Shown here piece after piece: positions 8,737 through 17,096 of a DNA stretch of 56,918 nt; position 1 is the first letter of the stretch; each line of letters opens with the position of its first letter. Origin of the DNA: Bacteroidales bacterium. GTDB lineage: Bacteria; Bacteroidota; Bacteroidia; Bacteroidales; UBA932. The translations under genes were made by a program, and so were the position numbers. The stretch spans positions 1-56,918 of the forward strand of contig JAFYWC010000024.1 in NCBI GenBank assembly GCA_017546585.1, in the 5' to 3' direction. Below the pieces are notes generated by a model. The model saw only the letters and a list, made by a program, of their open reading frames with translations, ran no database searches and had not been told where the DNA came from.

Positions 8737-9354
8737 TTATAGAGACAGTGCGTCATCGGTCTCCTCGGCGTTATGTCGTCTTTCCAGACCGATCGCCTTG
8801 ATCTTTTCGTAAGTTTCCTTGTCTCTGATGTTGATTACGTCGCTCTTCGATCCCTCGGCAATGACCCTGAACGGAATCTGCGAATTGTCTGCCAGGATCC
8901 ATCTTTCGCTGATAGGCGCATAGTAATGGAAGAAATAGTCTATGCCCACCTGGTATCTTCTGCGGATGGTCTCCTCAGGAATGTCGTGTCCGCCAGCTTC
9001 CACCCTGGCACGGACTCTCTCTACTGCAAGTTCCGGAGTCTTCAGCCAGAAATAAAGCAGAGTGACTGTGTAGCCTTCCGCCTGCGCCGCCTTGACGATT
9101 TTCAGCAGAGTCCTTGTCGCCAAAGTAGTCTCCACCGCAAAGTCTTTCTTGTTCTTGAGCAGGTAGCGGATCTTCATAAGCATATAGCGGCTTGCCTGGA
9201 TGGATGCCTTGGAAGGATCGAAAGGGGAGAGACCCTTTGCAAACTCGTCAGAGTTTACGAATTCACGGCATTCCAGCATCTCAGGCAACAGAGAATATGA
9301 AGCCGTGGTCTTGCCGGCTCCGTTGCATCCTGATATAATGTATAATCTTGGCAT
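8737..9354 (-). CDS. Zeta-toxin-like P-loop kinase
   Basis: 205 aa. Walker A is SGCNGAGKTT (residues 8-17). The NSDEFAKGL segment (about 38-46) carries the aspartate that zeta-type kinases use next to the substrate. A later part (VETTLATRT, then LYFWLKTPELAVERVRARVEAGGHDIPEETIRRRY) has the arginine-rich lid typical of zeta toxin/UDP-GlcNAc kinase-like proteins. True zeta toxins phosphorylate UDP-N-acetylglucosamine and pair with an epsilon antitoxin. No small antitoxin gene is adjacent; the gene sits seven bases from the DUF2400 gene and ten from tldD inside a housekeeping cluster. It is therefore more likely a chromosomal kinase of unknown substrate than an active toxin. Confidence 0.8.
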   Translation of the reverse strand: MPRLYIISGCNGAGKTTASYSLLPEMLECREFVNSDEFAKGLSPFDPSKASIQASRYMLMKIRYLLKNKKDFAVETTLATRTLLKIVKAAQAEGYTVTLLYFWLKTPELAVERVRARVEAGGHDIPEETIRRRYQVGIDYFFHYYAPISERWILADNSQIPFRVIAEGSKSDVINIRDKETYEKIKAIGLERRHNAEETDDALSL

Positions 9355-9361
9355 AGTCTCG

Positions 9362-10060
9362 TTATTGTGTCACTCCGTATCCGAAAAGTGCGAAGTCTCC
9401 TTTGCACGGATCGTCCGGCCATATTTCCTTGAATGCGTCTGTAATCTCCCGGGCTGTAACGATGTCCTTCTGCTTGCGGGAAGTCATTCCCAATGCCGCG
9501 GCCTGTGTGTATACGTGTACATCCAGCGGGAGTATGAGCTTGCTCTTGTCGGACTCCTTCCAGACTCCCAGGTCCACCTTTCCGTCATCGCGGACCATCC
9601 ATCTTCTCATCATACTGATCTTCTTGTTTGGAGCTTTCCTGTCCTCCTTCTGCCCGAAGATGCAGCATCTGATCTCCGTGTCATTGAGCCCTTCGATGGA
9701 ACTGCGGACCGAGTATATGTTTCGGAGTCTGTCGCAGATCTCTGCGAACTGGCTCCATTTGATGGTTCTGTGAAGACTGACGTTCTCGTCCCTGTACTCT
9801 CCGTTCATCACGTAGTCGTACGGTCTCCAGCACATCTCGTCCAGCATTCTTCCGCAGTCGCGTACGATCATCGCACGCCTTCCCCACGCAAGATGCGAAG
9901 CCAGCAGGCCTGCAATCTCCACGTCAGCCAACGAAGCCTCTCCTACTGCATATTTCTGAGCGAAATGTTTCGGAAATATGATAGGGTCCTCGGTGAAATA
10001 CTTCGGGTCGTTATATTCCTCCGCCCACCCGATAAGCGTTTCCTTGATTCCCGCGTCCAT
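9362..10060 (-). CDS. TIGR02757/DUF2400 family protein
   Basis: 232 aa from the ATG at 10060 (MDAGIKETL). It matches the family by the PIIFPKHF segment, LASHLAWGRRAMI, and the C-terminal LILPLDVHVYTQAAALGM and DFALFGYGVTQ; the pattern 'PLDvHv...a..lGL' followed by 'DfaLFGlGv' defines this Bacteroidetes-rich family. Its function is not established. The late segment resembles the end of HhH-GPD DNA glycosylases, so a nucleic-acid role is conceivable. The reading frame continues 13 codons upstream through the promoter and terminator stem (10061-10099), which argues against that longer start. It is the first gene of the nine-gene minus-strand cluster. Confidence 0.82.
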   Translation of the reverse strand: MDAGIKETLIGWAEEYNDPKYFTEDPIIFPKHFAQKYAVGEASLADVEIAGLLASHLAWGRRAMIVRDCGRMLDEMCWRPYDYVMNGEYRDENVSLHRTIKWSQFAEICDRLRNIYSVRSSIEGLNDTEIRCCIFGQKEDRKAPNKKISMMRRWMVRDDGKVDLGVWKESDKSKLILPLDVHVYTQAAALGMTSRKQKDIVTAREITDAFKEIWPDDPCKGDFALFGYGVTQ

Positions 10061-10069
10061 AACAAACCA

Positions 10070-10100
10070 CAAATATACAAAAACAGGAGGTAAACTCAAA
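10070..10100 (-). promoter_or_regulatory. Bacteroidetes-type promoter for the DUF2400-to-J-domain cluster
   Basis: On the minus strand a -7 box TATATTTG lies at 10077-10070 and a -33 box TTTG at 10100-10097, 19 bases apart, matching TTTG-N19-TANNTTTG. The -33 box falls in the loop and stem of the terminator of the upstream POT gene. The expected transcription start is only about 3-6 bases before the ATG at 10060, giving an almost leaderless message. Confidence 0.6.
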
Positions 10101-10117
10101 TTGTTTACCTCCTGTTT
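10081..10117 (-). terminator. Strong terminator after the POT transporter pair
   Basis: A perfect 15-bp inverted repeat, AAACAGGAGGTAAAC at 10081-10095 and GTTTACCTCCTGTTT at 10103-10117, with a 7-base loop. Read on the minus strand it is followed by TTTTTGTATATTT, and it lies 18 bases beyond the stop of the POT gene. Confidence 0.88.
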
Positions 10118-10134
10118 AAAACGTTATGGTCAAG

Positions 10135-11802
10135 TTACTTTGTAGCTGACTCGATACGCTTCATATTAGCGAACATAAATACACCTGCAACGATACAGAT
10201 CGCGAGGAGTACTACCCAGATTGTCCAAAGTGGAATTCTCATCCAGAGGAGACCAGGTACCGAAACAAGGTAGTTTCCGATTGCAGTAGCTGCAAACCAG
10301 CCACCCATCATCATACCCTTGTACTTAGGAGGAGCAACCTTTGACACGAATGAGATACCCATAGGTGAAAGGAGAAGCTCTGCGAAAGTAAGCACGAGGT
10401 ATGTGCTGATAAGCCAAGTCGGAGATACGAGGTCAGGGCTCACTGTTCCGCCGAGCGCCTTTGGAGAAGCGAGGTGGAGTGATCCGAGGGTGAGGATGAG
10501 GAAGCCTGCTGCTGCAACGAACATTCCGAGTCCGATCTTACGTGGTGCCGAAGGCTCCTTGCCCTTCTTTGCAAGTGCTCCGAAGATGGCGAGTGATACC
10601 GGTGTGAGGGCTACCACATAGAATGGGTTGAACTGCTGGAAGTCAGATGGCTGGATGTTCACTGTGCCCGGCATTCTGAGGTAGAGAGCTGCTGCAAGTC
10701 CCCAAAGACCTACTGTAACTGCACCTGAGATGGCCTTTGTCTTCTTTGACTCTGACTGGAATACGCTGAAGAGTGTATAGACTGAGAGTGCGATGAGGGC
10801 GAGACACCAGATGTTGAATCCGATTCTGAGACCGCCTGTCACGCTGCTGGCTGTATAGTCGCGAGCGAAGAATGTCATTGTCGCACCGTTCTGGTGGAAT
10901 GCCATCCAGAAGAAGATAACTACAGCGAATACGAAGATGAGAGCTCCGATGCGGCTCTTTGTCTGCTCTGGAGTAAGCTCGACTTCCGCTGTCGGGTTGG
11001 CAGCCTTTGCCTGCTTTGCATTTACGTCAGCGTGCTTGAACCAAGCGCGGCAGCTGAAGTAGATGAGTACAGAGAGGATGAGCGATACGCAAGCTACAGC
11101 GAAACCTCCGTTGTAAGCAGCAGAAAGTCTCTCGATGTAGTAAGGTGCGAATTCAGCCATAGTCATATCTGCAGCTCCCGGCATTGTAGCGGCGATGCTC
11201 TCGAGGTTTGCCATATTCTCTGGAGTGATAGTGCCGTTCATCACCTGATGAGCGAGTGCAGGAACATTGGCGTTGTAGAAGAGATCGTACTTGCTGAGTG
11301 ACCAGTTGGTCATAGCCTTTGCCATTGAAGGTGCGAACATCGAACCTACGTTGATGGCCATATAGAAAAGGCTGAATGCCGCGTCTCTCTTTGATGAGTA
11401 CTTAGGATCGTCGTAGAGGTTGCCTACCATTACCTGGAGGTTACCCTTGAAGAGACCTGTACCGATTGCGATGAGGGTGAGTGCTCCGAACATAAGGATC
11501 TTTCCTGCCATATCCGGTGCTGTAGGGATGGCGAGGCAGAGATATCCGAGGAACATCACGCCGATACCGAGAGTCACGCACTTTCCGTAACCGATCTTGT
11601 CGGCGAGGATACCGCCGAAGAAAGGCATAAAATATACGCCGGCAAGGAAGATCGAGTAGATCTGGGTTGCCGCTGCTGCGCTGAAACCGAACTTCGCCTG
11701 GATGAACAGGAGGAAGATGGCCAGCATAGTGTAATAGCCGAAGCGCTCACCAGTGTTGGCGAGCGCGAGGGCAAAGAGTCCTTTTGGTTGACCTTTGAAC
11801 AT
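10135..11802 (-). CDS. POT/PTR-family peptide MFS transporter (copy 1)
   Basis: 555 aa integral membrane protein with about 14 hydrophobic helices. The N-terminal GERFGYYTML (residues 17-26) is the POT signature around the proton-coupling ExxERFxYY motif; FKGNLQVMVGNLYDD and FYMAINVGSMFAP are the PTR2 signatures of helices 4-5. POT proteins import di- and tripeptides with protons across the inner membrane. It lies 21 bases downstream of a closely related copy and both are probably one transcript, ending at the hairpin at 10081-10117. A peptide-import role fits the peptidases encoded nearby (PepD, DPP-IV). Substrate range cannot be read from sequence. Confidence 0.93.
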   Translation of the reverse strand: MFKGQPKGLFALALANTGERFGYYTMLAIFLLFIQAKFGFSAAAATQIYSIFLAGVYFMPFFGGILADKIGYGKCVTLGIGVMFLGYLCLAIPTAPDMAGKILMFGALTLIAIGTGLFKGNLQVMVGNLYDDPKYSSKRDAAFSLFYMAINVGSMFAPSMAKAMTNWSLSKYDLFYNANVPALAHQVMNGTITPENMANLESIAATMPGAADMTMAEFAPYYIERLSAAYNGGFAVACVSLILSVLIYFSCRAWFKHADVNAKQAKAANPTAEVELTPEQTKSRIGALIFVFAVVIFFWMAFHQNGATMTFFARDYTASSVTGGLRIGFNIWCLALIALSVYTLFSVFQSESKKTKAISGAVTVGLWGLAAALYLRMPGTVNIQPSDFQQFNPFYVVALTPVSLAIFGALAKKGKEPSAPRKIGLGMFVAAAGFLILTLGSLHLASPKALGGTVSPDLVSPTWLISTYLVLTFAELLLSPMGISFVSKVAPPKYKGMMMGGWFAATAIGNYLVSVPGLLWMRIPLWTIWVVLLAICIVAGVFMFANMKRIESATK

Positions 11803-11823
11803 TGTTTCTGTATTTTTGAGTTA

Positions 11824-13383
11824 TTACTTAGTCACTCTCTCAAGCCACTTCACCATACCGAACATTACGCCCATTGAGATGAAGCATACGATAGCGAACA
11901 CAGTCCAGCACTGCCAGATCGGCCAAGCGTTGTACATAAGAGGACCGAGGAAAAGGAAGAGGTTTCCGATTGCGGTCGCTCCGAGCCAGAGACCCTGGCA
12001 GAGACCGAGCATACTCTTAGGAGCTACCTTCGATACGAAAGAAAGTCCGAGTGGAGAGATGAAGAGTTCTGCTACTGTGAGGAAGAAATATGTTGCGATG
12101 AGTACCCACCAGTGTGCCTTGTCAGCCATCTGCTCTGCGATAGGGAGAGCCTTGTAAGCCTCTGCTGAAGGATAGCCCTTGAGCATAGAGAACACTGCGA
12201 GGAATACGAATGCGAGACCTGCGATGAGCATACCGATACCGATCTTCTTAGGAGTAGAGATCTCCTTGCCGCGACGTGCGAGTGCACCGAAGATGGCCAT
12301 AATGATCGGAGTGAGTACGATCACGAAGAATGGGTTGATTGCCTGCCATACCTCTGGAGCAACTGCTGAAGAGTCGACGAAGTCGCGTGCGAAGAATGAA
12401 AGCGACATACCGTTCTGGTGGAATGAGAACCAGAAGAAGATTACGATTCCGAGCACTGCGAAGAGAGCGTACATACGCTGCTTGATCTCCTTTGCCATAG
12501 CGAGCTTTTCCTCTGCTGTATACTCTACGCCCTTTACAGCCTCTTTCTTTGCTGGGTTAGGGAACTTCTTCTGTGAAAGGAAGAAGATCACGAGAGAGAT
12601 GCACATTGCAGCCACCGAAGCGATGAACGAGTAGTGGATACCCTCGTTGAAGATCTGGAGGTAGTTCTGGCAAGATGCAGCCATATCAGCGATGTTTCCG
12701 CCGGCTGCAGCCATCATTGTGTTGAGGTTCTCAAGTGCCTGAGCGCCCATACCTGCCGCATTGTTGATGAACTGGTGGCAGAGTGCAGGGAGCTGTGCGT
12801 TGTATACCATTCCGTTGGTCTCGAGCCACCAAGAGCGGAGGAGAGGAGCGACGAAAGGAGCGATGAGACCTCCGACGTTGATGAATACGTAGAAGATCTG
12901 GAATCCTGAGTCACGCTTGTCCTTTGCCTCAGCGAGTGCCTGAGGGCCCTGCTTTGCTGCTTCAGCCTCGAAGTTGTCGTACATCTGACCTACGATTGCC
13001 TGGAGGTTGCCCTTGAAGAGACCGTTACCGAAGGCGATCATAAACAATGCGAAGCAAGTGAGCGGGAGAAGCCAGCTGATGTTGCCTGAAGTTGCGAGGA
13101 TAGGAATAGAGAGAAGCACGTATCCTGTAGCCATAATGATGAGGCCGGATTTGATAGTGCCCTTGTAGTTCTGGGTGCGGTCAGCGATGAGACCTCCCAC
13201 GAGGCTGAGAAGGTAGATACCTGCATAGAAGAATGAGTAGATAGTACCTGCAGTACCCTCTCCGAGACCGAATTTAGAGCAGAGGAACAATACGAGTACG
13301 GCGTTCATAATGTAGTAGCCGAAACGCTCACCCATATTGCTGAGTGCTGCTGCCAATAGACCTTTTGGATGTCCTTTAAACAT
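11824..13383 (-). CDS. POT/PTR-family peptide MFS transporter (copy 2)
   Basis: 519 aa, about 14 membrane helices. It shares with copy 1 the N-terminus MFKGHPKGLLAAALSNMGERFGYYIM, the FKGNLQAIVGQMYDN and FYVFINVGGLIAP motifs, and the C-terminal LSFVSKVAPKSMLGLCQG-type segment, so the pair arose by tandem duplication. The ERFGYY motif needed for proton coupling is intact in both. Copy 1 is longer mainly in the region between the two six-helix bundles and near residues 340-400. This gene is promoter-proximal. Two diverged copies side by side suggest different peptide preferences, which is inference. Confidence 0.93.
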   Translation of the reverse strand: MFKGHPKGLLAAALSNMGERFGYYIMNAVLVLFLCSKFGLGEGTAGTIYSFFYAGIYLLSLVGGLIADRTQNYKGTIKSGLIIMATGYVLLSIPILATSGNISWLLPLTCFALFMIAFGNGLFKGNLQAIVGQMYDNFEAEAAKQGPQALAEAKDKRDSGFQIFYVFINVGGLIAPFVAPLLRSWWLETNGMVYNAQLPALCHQFINNAAGMGAQALENLNTMMAAAGGNIADMAASCQNYLQIFNEGIHYSFIASVAAMCISLVIFFLSQKKFPNPAKKEAVKGVEYTAEEKLAMAKEIKQRMYALFAVLGIVIFFWFSFHQNGMSLSFFARDFVDSSAVAPEVWQAINPFFVIVLTPIIMAIFGALARRGKEISTPKKIGIGMLIAGLAFVFLAVFSMLKGYPSAEAYKALPIAEQMADKAHWWVLIATYFFLTVAELFISPLGLSFVSKVAPKSMLGLCQGLWLGATAIGNLFLFLGPLMYNAWPIWQCWTVFAIVCFISMGVMFGMVKWLERVTK

Positions 13384-13460
13384 AGTTGATTTGGTTTTTA
13401 TTTAGTTGTTAGTTGATTTTCGGGTCTGTTCTGTGCCTAACGCACTGATTGACAATCGCG

Positions 13461-13468
13461 CAAAGATA
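13461..13468 (-). promoter_or_regulatory. -7 box upstream of the POT transporter pair
   Basis: CAAAGATA on the plus strand reads TATCTTTG on the minus strand, a match to TANNTTTG, about 78 bases before the POT copy 2 start. I see no convincing -33 TTTG at the proper distance, so only half of the promoter is supported. Confidence 0.4.
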
Positions 13469-13516
13469 GTAAATTTAATTTAGAGGTAAAATAGAGGAAA
13501 TAAGGAGGAAAATTGA

Positions 13517-13524
13517 TATATTTG
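13517..13524 (+). promoter_or_regulatory. -7 box upstream of the acyltransferase gene
   Basis: TATATTTG matches the Bacteroidetes -7 consensus and would start a message about 65 bases before the ATG at 13596. The expected -33 TTG is not clear. The 212 bases between the POT and acyltransferase genes are AT-rich and otherwise hold nothing I recognise. Confidence 0.45.
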
Positions 13525-13595
13525 CTTTTTATATAGTGGCTATTTATGGCCATAACTGACCATATAAGAGTAATATTGAGCGTATACTATTGAGA

Positions 13596-14504
13596 ATGAA
13601 TAAGATATTGGTAAAGATCGTCAGGGGTATAATGCTGCTTCTGTCACAGCTGCCTCTGAAAGTCCATTACTTTTTCGGAGACATTCTGTCTTTCCTGGCA
13701 ATGAATGTCATCAAATATCGTTATGATGTCGTGATGGTGAATCTGTCACGTTCTTTCCCGGACAAGAAATACAAGGAACTCAAGAAGATAGCTTCGGATT
13801 TCTATCGTCATTTCGGTGAGATCTTCGCAGAGGCGATCTGGTTCGGAGGAAGCGACTACAAGCGCCTTCAGGAGCAGGGAATCGTAACTGTTGTAAATCC
13901 TGAGGTGGCATCGGAGTGCTTCTCCAACAGCCCGAGCCTGACAGTTCTGAACTCCCACTGCGGAAACTGGGAACTTCTCGGCGGCTTCCTCGGTTATCCG
14001 ACAAAGACCGGTGAGGGATATTCTTTCGGAGAAGAACACATTGCTGTGGTTTACAAGGAATTGCATAACAAGGTGTTCGATGAGGTCTTCAGATACAACA
14101 GAGCCGCTGCGCTTGAGACAGTAGGTATCGAGTGTGAGATCGAGTCTACAAAGATTCTCCGATTCTCGATGAAGCACAAGGATGTGAAGAAGGTATACAT
14201 CTATCCTACCGACCAGTACCCTTACAGTTATGCGAAGAAGTATCCGATGGGTATATTTATGAATCAGCAGACGGATGCGATGGTCGGAAGCGTCGGAATC
14301 GCCTGCAAGATGTCCCACGCGGTGGTTTACCTCAAGATGAAGCACGTTGCCCGTGGAAAATATGAGATGGAGTTCATCAAGCTTGCCGACAATGCGGCTG
14401 ACCACACTCCGGAGGAGATAATGAGAAAGTATTATGATGTCCTTGAGGCAGAGATCAACGAGACTCCTCACAACTGGCTCTGGACACACAAGAGATGGAA
14501 ATAA
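13596..14504 (+). CDS. LpxL/HtrB-family lysophospholipid (lipid A) acyltransferase
   Basis: 302 aa from the ATG at 13596; a TTG two codons earlier is less likely. An N-terminal hydrophobic stretch (about 10-35) anchors the protein in the inner membrane. The catalytic HxxxxE/D motif is in NSHCGNWELLGG, where His and Glu (H-C-G-N-W-E) match the LpxL family. The middle contains VYKELHNKVFDEV and the end HNWLWTHKRWK, both standard for HtrB-type enzymes, which transfer a secondary acyl chain to lipid A or a related lipid. Bacteroidales usually make penta-acylated lipid A with one such enzyme. It heads a plus-strand cluster with DUF4831, pepD and yjdM. Confidence 0.9.
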   Translation: MNKILVKIVRGIMLLLSQLPLKVHYFFGDILSFLAMNVIKYRYDVVMVNLSRSFPDKKYKELKKIASDFYRHFGEIFAEAIWFGGSDYKRLQEQGIVTVVNPEVASECFSNSPSLTVLNSHCGNWELLGGFLGYPTKTGEGYSFGEEHIAVVYKELHNKVFDEVFRYNRAAALETVGIECEIESTKILRFSMKHKDVKKVYIYPTDQYPYSYAKKYPMGIFMNQQTDAMVGSVGIACKMSHAVVYLKMKHVARGKYEMEFIKLADNAADHTPEEIMRKYYDVLEAEINETPHNWLWTHKRWK

Positions 14505-14513
14505 AATAAACTG

Positions 14514-15581
14514 ATGCATATGAACAGGATTTACGCGCTGCTTGCAGCAGCAATTGCCTTTACTTCTTTCTCGCTGGATTCATCAGCACAGAAGAAGACA
14601 GATCCGGAAGGATTCCTTACCTATTCTCTTCCTTCGACTACCATCGTTCTCGAGGTTGAGGCTGTACAGGAGAAATTCTATGTTGGACCTTATGCAAAGT
14701 ATGCGGAGAAGTATCTCGGCATCAAGGCACGTCAGAAGGATGAGACCACATTCCAGCTTACTCAGGTACGTATGAGTCCGCTTCTTGAGGCTGACCAGAC
14801 AAGAAGATACACTGTGAATGTGAAGAAGGGACAGCTTGACGGAGCCTTCCTCAAGCTTGCTTCTGCAGGCCTCATCGGCTTCTCTGATGCCAAGTTCGGT
14901 GACGAGTCTGTATGGCGTTTCCCTACTGAAAGCCAGGGCAACTTCTCTGGCAAGGGTGTATCTTCAAACCTTACATCGCAGTCGGCGACTCTCTATCGCA
15001 ACGAGAAGAAGTCTTCAGCATATGACAAGGTTTCTGTTCAGCAGGATATGCTCGTGGAGAAGTCTCTCGAGCAGAGAGCGGCAGAGACTGCAGCAATGAT
15101 CCTCAAACTCCGCAAGCAGCGTCTTCAGATCGTTACAGGCGACACTGACGCTACTTACAGCGGCGAGGCTATGGGTGCTGCAATCGCAGAGATCACCAGA
15201 CTCGAGGAGGAATATATGATGCTTTTCGCAGGCTACTCTGAGTTCCAGACCCAGACTATGCGTTTCGAGGTGGTACCTGTAGACGGTCGTGACAGCCAGA
15301 TCTATGTTGCCTTCCGTCTTTCGGATGCAGCAGGTCTCCTTCCTGCGGAGAACCTTTCGGGAAGACCTGTGCTGATGGAGATCGTTCCTCAGGAGTTCGC
15401 TCAGCCTGTCGTATCTGACGAAGAGGCAAAGAACAAGAGAGAGGCAGTGGCATACTACCGTATCCCGGCTGTCTGCACAGTGAAGCTTATGGACGGCGCA
15501 GACCTTCTCCTCCAGAGCAGAATGCCGATTTACCAGCTCGGTCAGGAAAGCTCGCTTCCGATCAACGTTATCTTGAAATAA
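14514..15581 (+). CDS. DUF4831 family secreted protein
   Basis: 355 aa from the ATG at 14514, or 353 from the second ATG at 14520. An N-terminal signal peptide (NRIYALLAAAIAFTSFSLDSSAQ, cleavage near residue 25) exports it to the periplasm. The rest fits DUF4831, a Bacteroidetes family of unknown function: GFLTYSLPSTTIVLEVEAVQEKFYVGPYAKYAEKYLGI, with a long middle region and a DSQIYVAFRLSDAAGLLP segment. Such proteins are predicted beta-rich and envelope-associated. It lies 9 bases after the acyltransferase gene and 20 before pepD, so it is probably co-transcribed. I do not assign a function. Confidence 0.78.
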   Translation: MHMNRIYALLAAAIAFTSFSLDSSAQKKTDPEGFLTYSLPSTTIVLEVEAVQEKFYVGPYAKYAEKYLGIKARQKDETTFQLTQVRMSPLLEADQTRRYTVNVKKGQLDGAFLKLASAGLIGFSDAKFGDESVWRFPTESQGNFSGKGVSSNLTSQSATLYRNEKKSSAYDKVSVQQDMLVEKSLEQRAAETAAMILKLRKQRLQIVTGDTDATYSGEAMGAAIAEITRLEEEYMMLFAGYSEFQTQTMRFEVVPVDGRDSQIYVAFRLSDAAGLLPAENLSGRPVLMEIVPQEFAQPVVSDEEAKNKREAVAYYRIPAVCTVKLMDGADLLLQSRMPIYQLGQESSLPINVILK

Positions 15582-15601
15582 ACTAACAAACTAATAATAC
15601 T

Positions 15602-17083
15602 ATGAGCATTAAAGAATTGGATCCACAGATAGTGTGGAAGAACTTCTACGCATTGACACAGATTCCACGTCCTTCAAAGCACGAGGAACTTGCAGTTGAG
15701 TATATGTATAACTGGGGTAAGGAGCACGGCCTCGAGACTATCAAGGATGAGGTAGGAAACATCATCATCCGCAAGCCTGCTACTCCAGGTTATGAGAATA
15801 TGAAGGGTGTTATCCTCCAGGGACACATCGATATGGTACCTCAGAAGAACGCTGATACAGTTCACGATTTCGAGAAGGATCCTATCCAGACTTGGATCGA
15901 CGGCGAGTGGGTAAAGGCAAAGGGTACTACTCTCGGCGCTGACAACGGTCTCGGCCTCGCTATGGCTATGGCTGTTCTCGAGTCTTCAGACCTCAAGCAC
16001 GGTCCTATCGAGCTTCTCTGTACTATCGACGAGGAGACAGGTATGACAGGTGCTATGGCTCTCAAGCCAGGCGTTCTCCAGGGAGATATCCTCATCAACC
16101 TCGACTCAGAGACTGAGGGTGAGCTTTATGTAGGTTGCGCAGGCGGTCTTGACGCTTCTGCTACTTCTACATATGTACCTGCTGAGGCTCCGGAGGCACA
16201 CCAGTGCTGGTCTCTCGCAGTGAAGGGCTTCAAGGGTGGTCACTCAGGTATGGACATCATCCTTTGCAGAGGAAATGCCAACAAGCTTGCTGCACGTATC
16301 CTCTACGCCCTTATGACAAAGGCTGACGTGAAACTCCTCGACCTCGAGGGCGGTACACTCCGCAACGCTATCCCACGTGAGGCTTTCGCTACAGTATATG
16401 TACCTGAGGCTAAGGTGGCAGAGGCTGAGAAGGTATTCGCTGAGGTTGCAGCTGCAATCAAGGCTGAGTACGCAGGTACAGACCCTGATTCTGAGTTCAT
16501 CTTCAAGCCTTACGAGTGCACAGAGGGCGAGTGCTGCCACGGTGACGAGTGCAAGTATGTTCCAGAGGCTGATGCGCTCCGTTTCGTTCGCGCCATCCTC
16601 GCTTGTCCAGACGGAGTAGAGCGTATGAGCAGCGAGATGCCAGGTCTCGTTGAGACTTCAAACAACCTCGCAATGGTTAAGATCGAGGCTGGTGAGTTCA
16701 GCGTCAAGACTCTTATGAGAAGTTCAGTTGATACAGCAAAGGATGCTCTCGCAGCAAAGTTTGAGTCAGTATTCTCTCTCGCAGGTATCGAGACTTCATT
16801 CGCAGGCGGTTACTCAGGTTGGGCACCTAACCCGGAGTCTGCAATCCTCGCGACAATGAAGAAGGTATACAACGACCTCTATGGCAAGGAGCCTGCAGTT
16901 ATGGCTATCCACGCAGGTCTTGAGTGCGGTATCCTCAGCGGCGCATATCCACATTGGGATATGGTGTCTTGCGGACCTACTCTTATGAGCCCTCACTCAC
17001 CGGACGAGCGTGCAAATATTCCATCAGTAGCCAAGTGCTGGGAGTTCCTCAAGGCGGTTCTTGAGAACATCCCTACTAAATAA
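15602..17083 (+). CDS. pepD: Cytosol non-specific dipeptidase PepD (aminoacyl-histidine dipeptidase, M20C)
   Basis: 493 aa, the normal length. Metal ligands of the M20 fold are visible: ILQGHIDMVPQ (His near residue 82), TLGADNGLGLA (bridging Asp), the DEETG pair with the catalytic Glu, and the late AGLECGIL segment preceding the last His region. GGHSGMDI belongs to the dimerisation or 'lid' domain. The enzyme hydrolyses Xaa-His and many other dipeptides in the cytosol, which fits the two peptide importers encoded upstream. Residues 306-317 form an unusual cysteine cluster (C306, C311, C312, H313, C317). The gene is rich in preferred codons, suggesting high expression. Confidence 0.95.
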   Translation: MSIKELDPQIVWKNFYALTQIPRPSKHEELAVEYMYNWGKEHGLETIKDEVGNIIIRKPATPGYENMKGVILQGHIDMVPQKNADTVHDFEKDPIQTWIDGEWVKAKGTTLGADNGLGLAMAMAVLESSDLKHGPIELLCTIDEETGMTGAMALKPGVLQGDILINLDSETEGELYVGCAGGLDASATSTYVPAEAPEAHQCWSLAVKGFKGGHSGMDIILCRGNANKLAARILYALMTKADVKLLDLEGGTLRNAIPREAFATVYVPEAKVAEAEKVFAEVAAAIKAEYAGTDPDSEFIFKPYECTEGECCHGDECKYVPEADALRFVRAILACPDGVERMSSEMPGLVETSNNLAMVKIEAGEFSVKTLMRSSVDTAKDALAAKFESVFSLAGIETSFAGGYSGWAPNPESAILATMKKVYNDLYGKEPAVMAIHAGLECGILSGAYPHWDMVSCGPTLMSPHSPDERANIPSVAKCWEFLKAVLENIPTK

Positions 17084-17096
17084 TTTATTATATAGA

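Noticed and set aside
9200-10093. 297-codon plus-strand frame
   Set aside because: Antisense to the zeta-like and DUF2400 genes, both of which carry clear family motifs.
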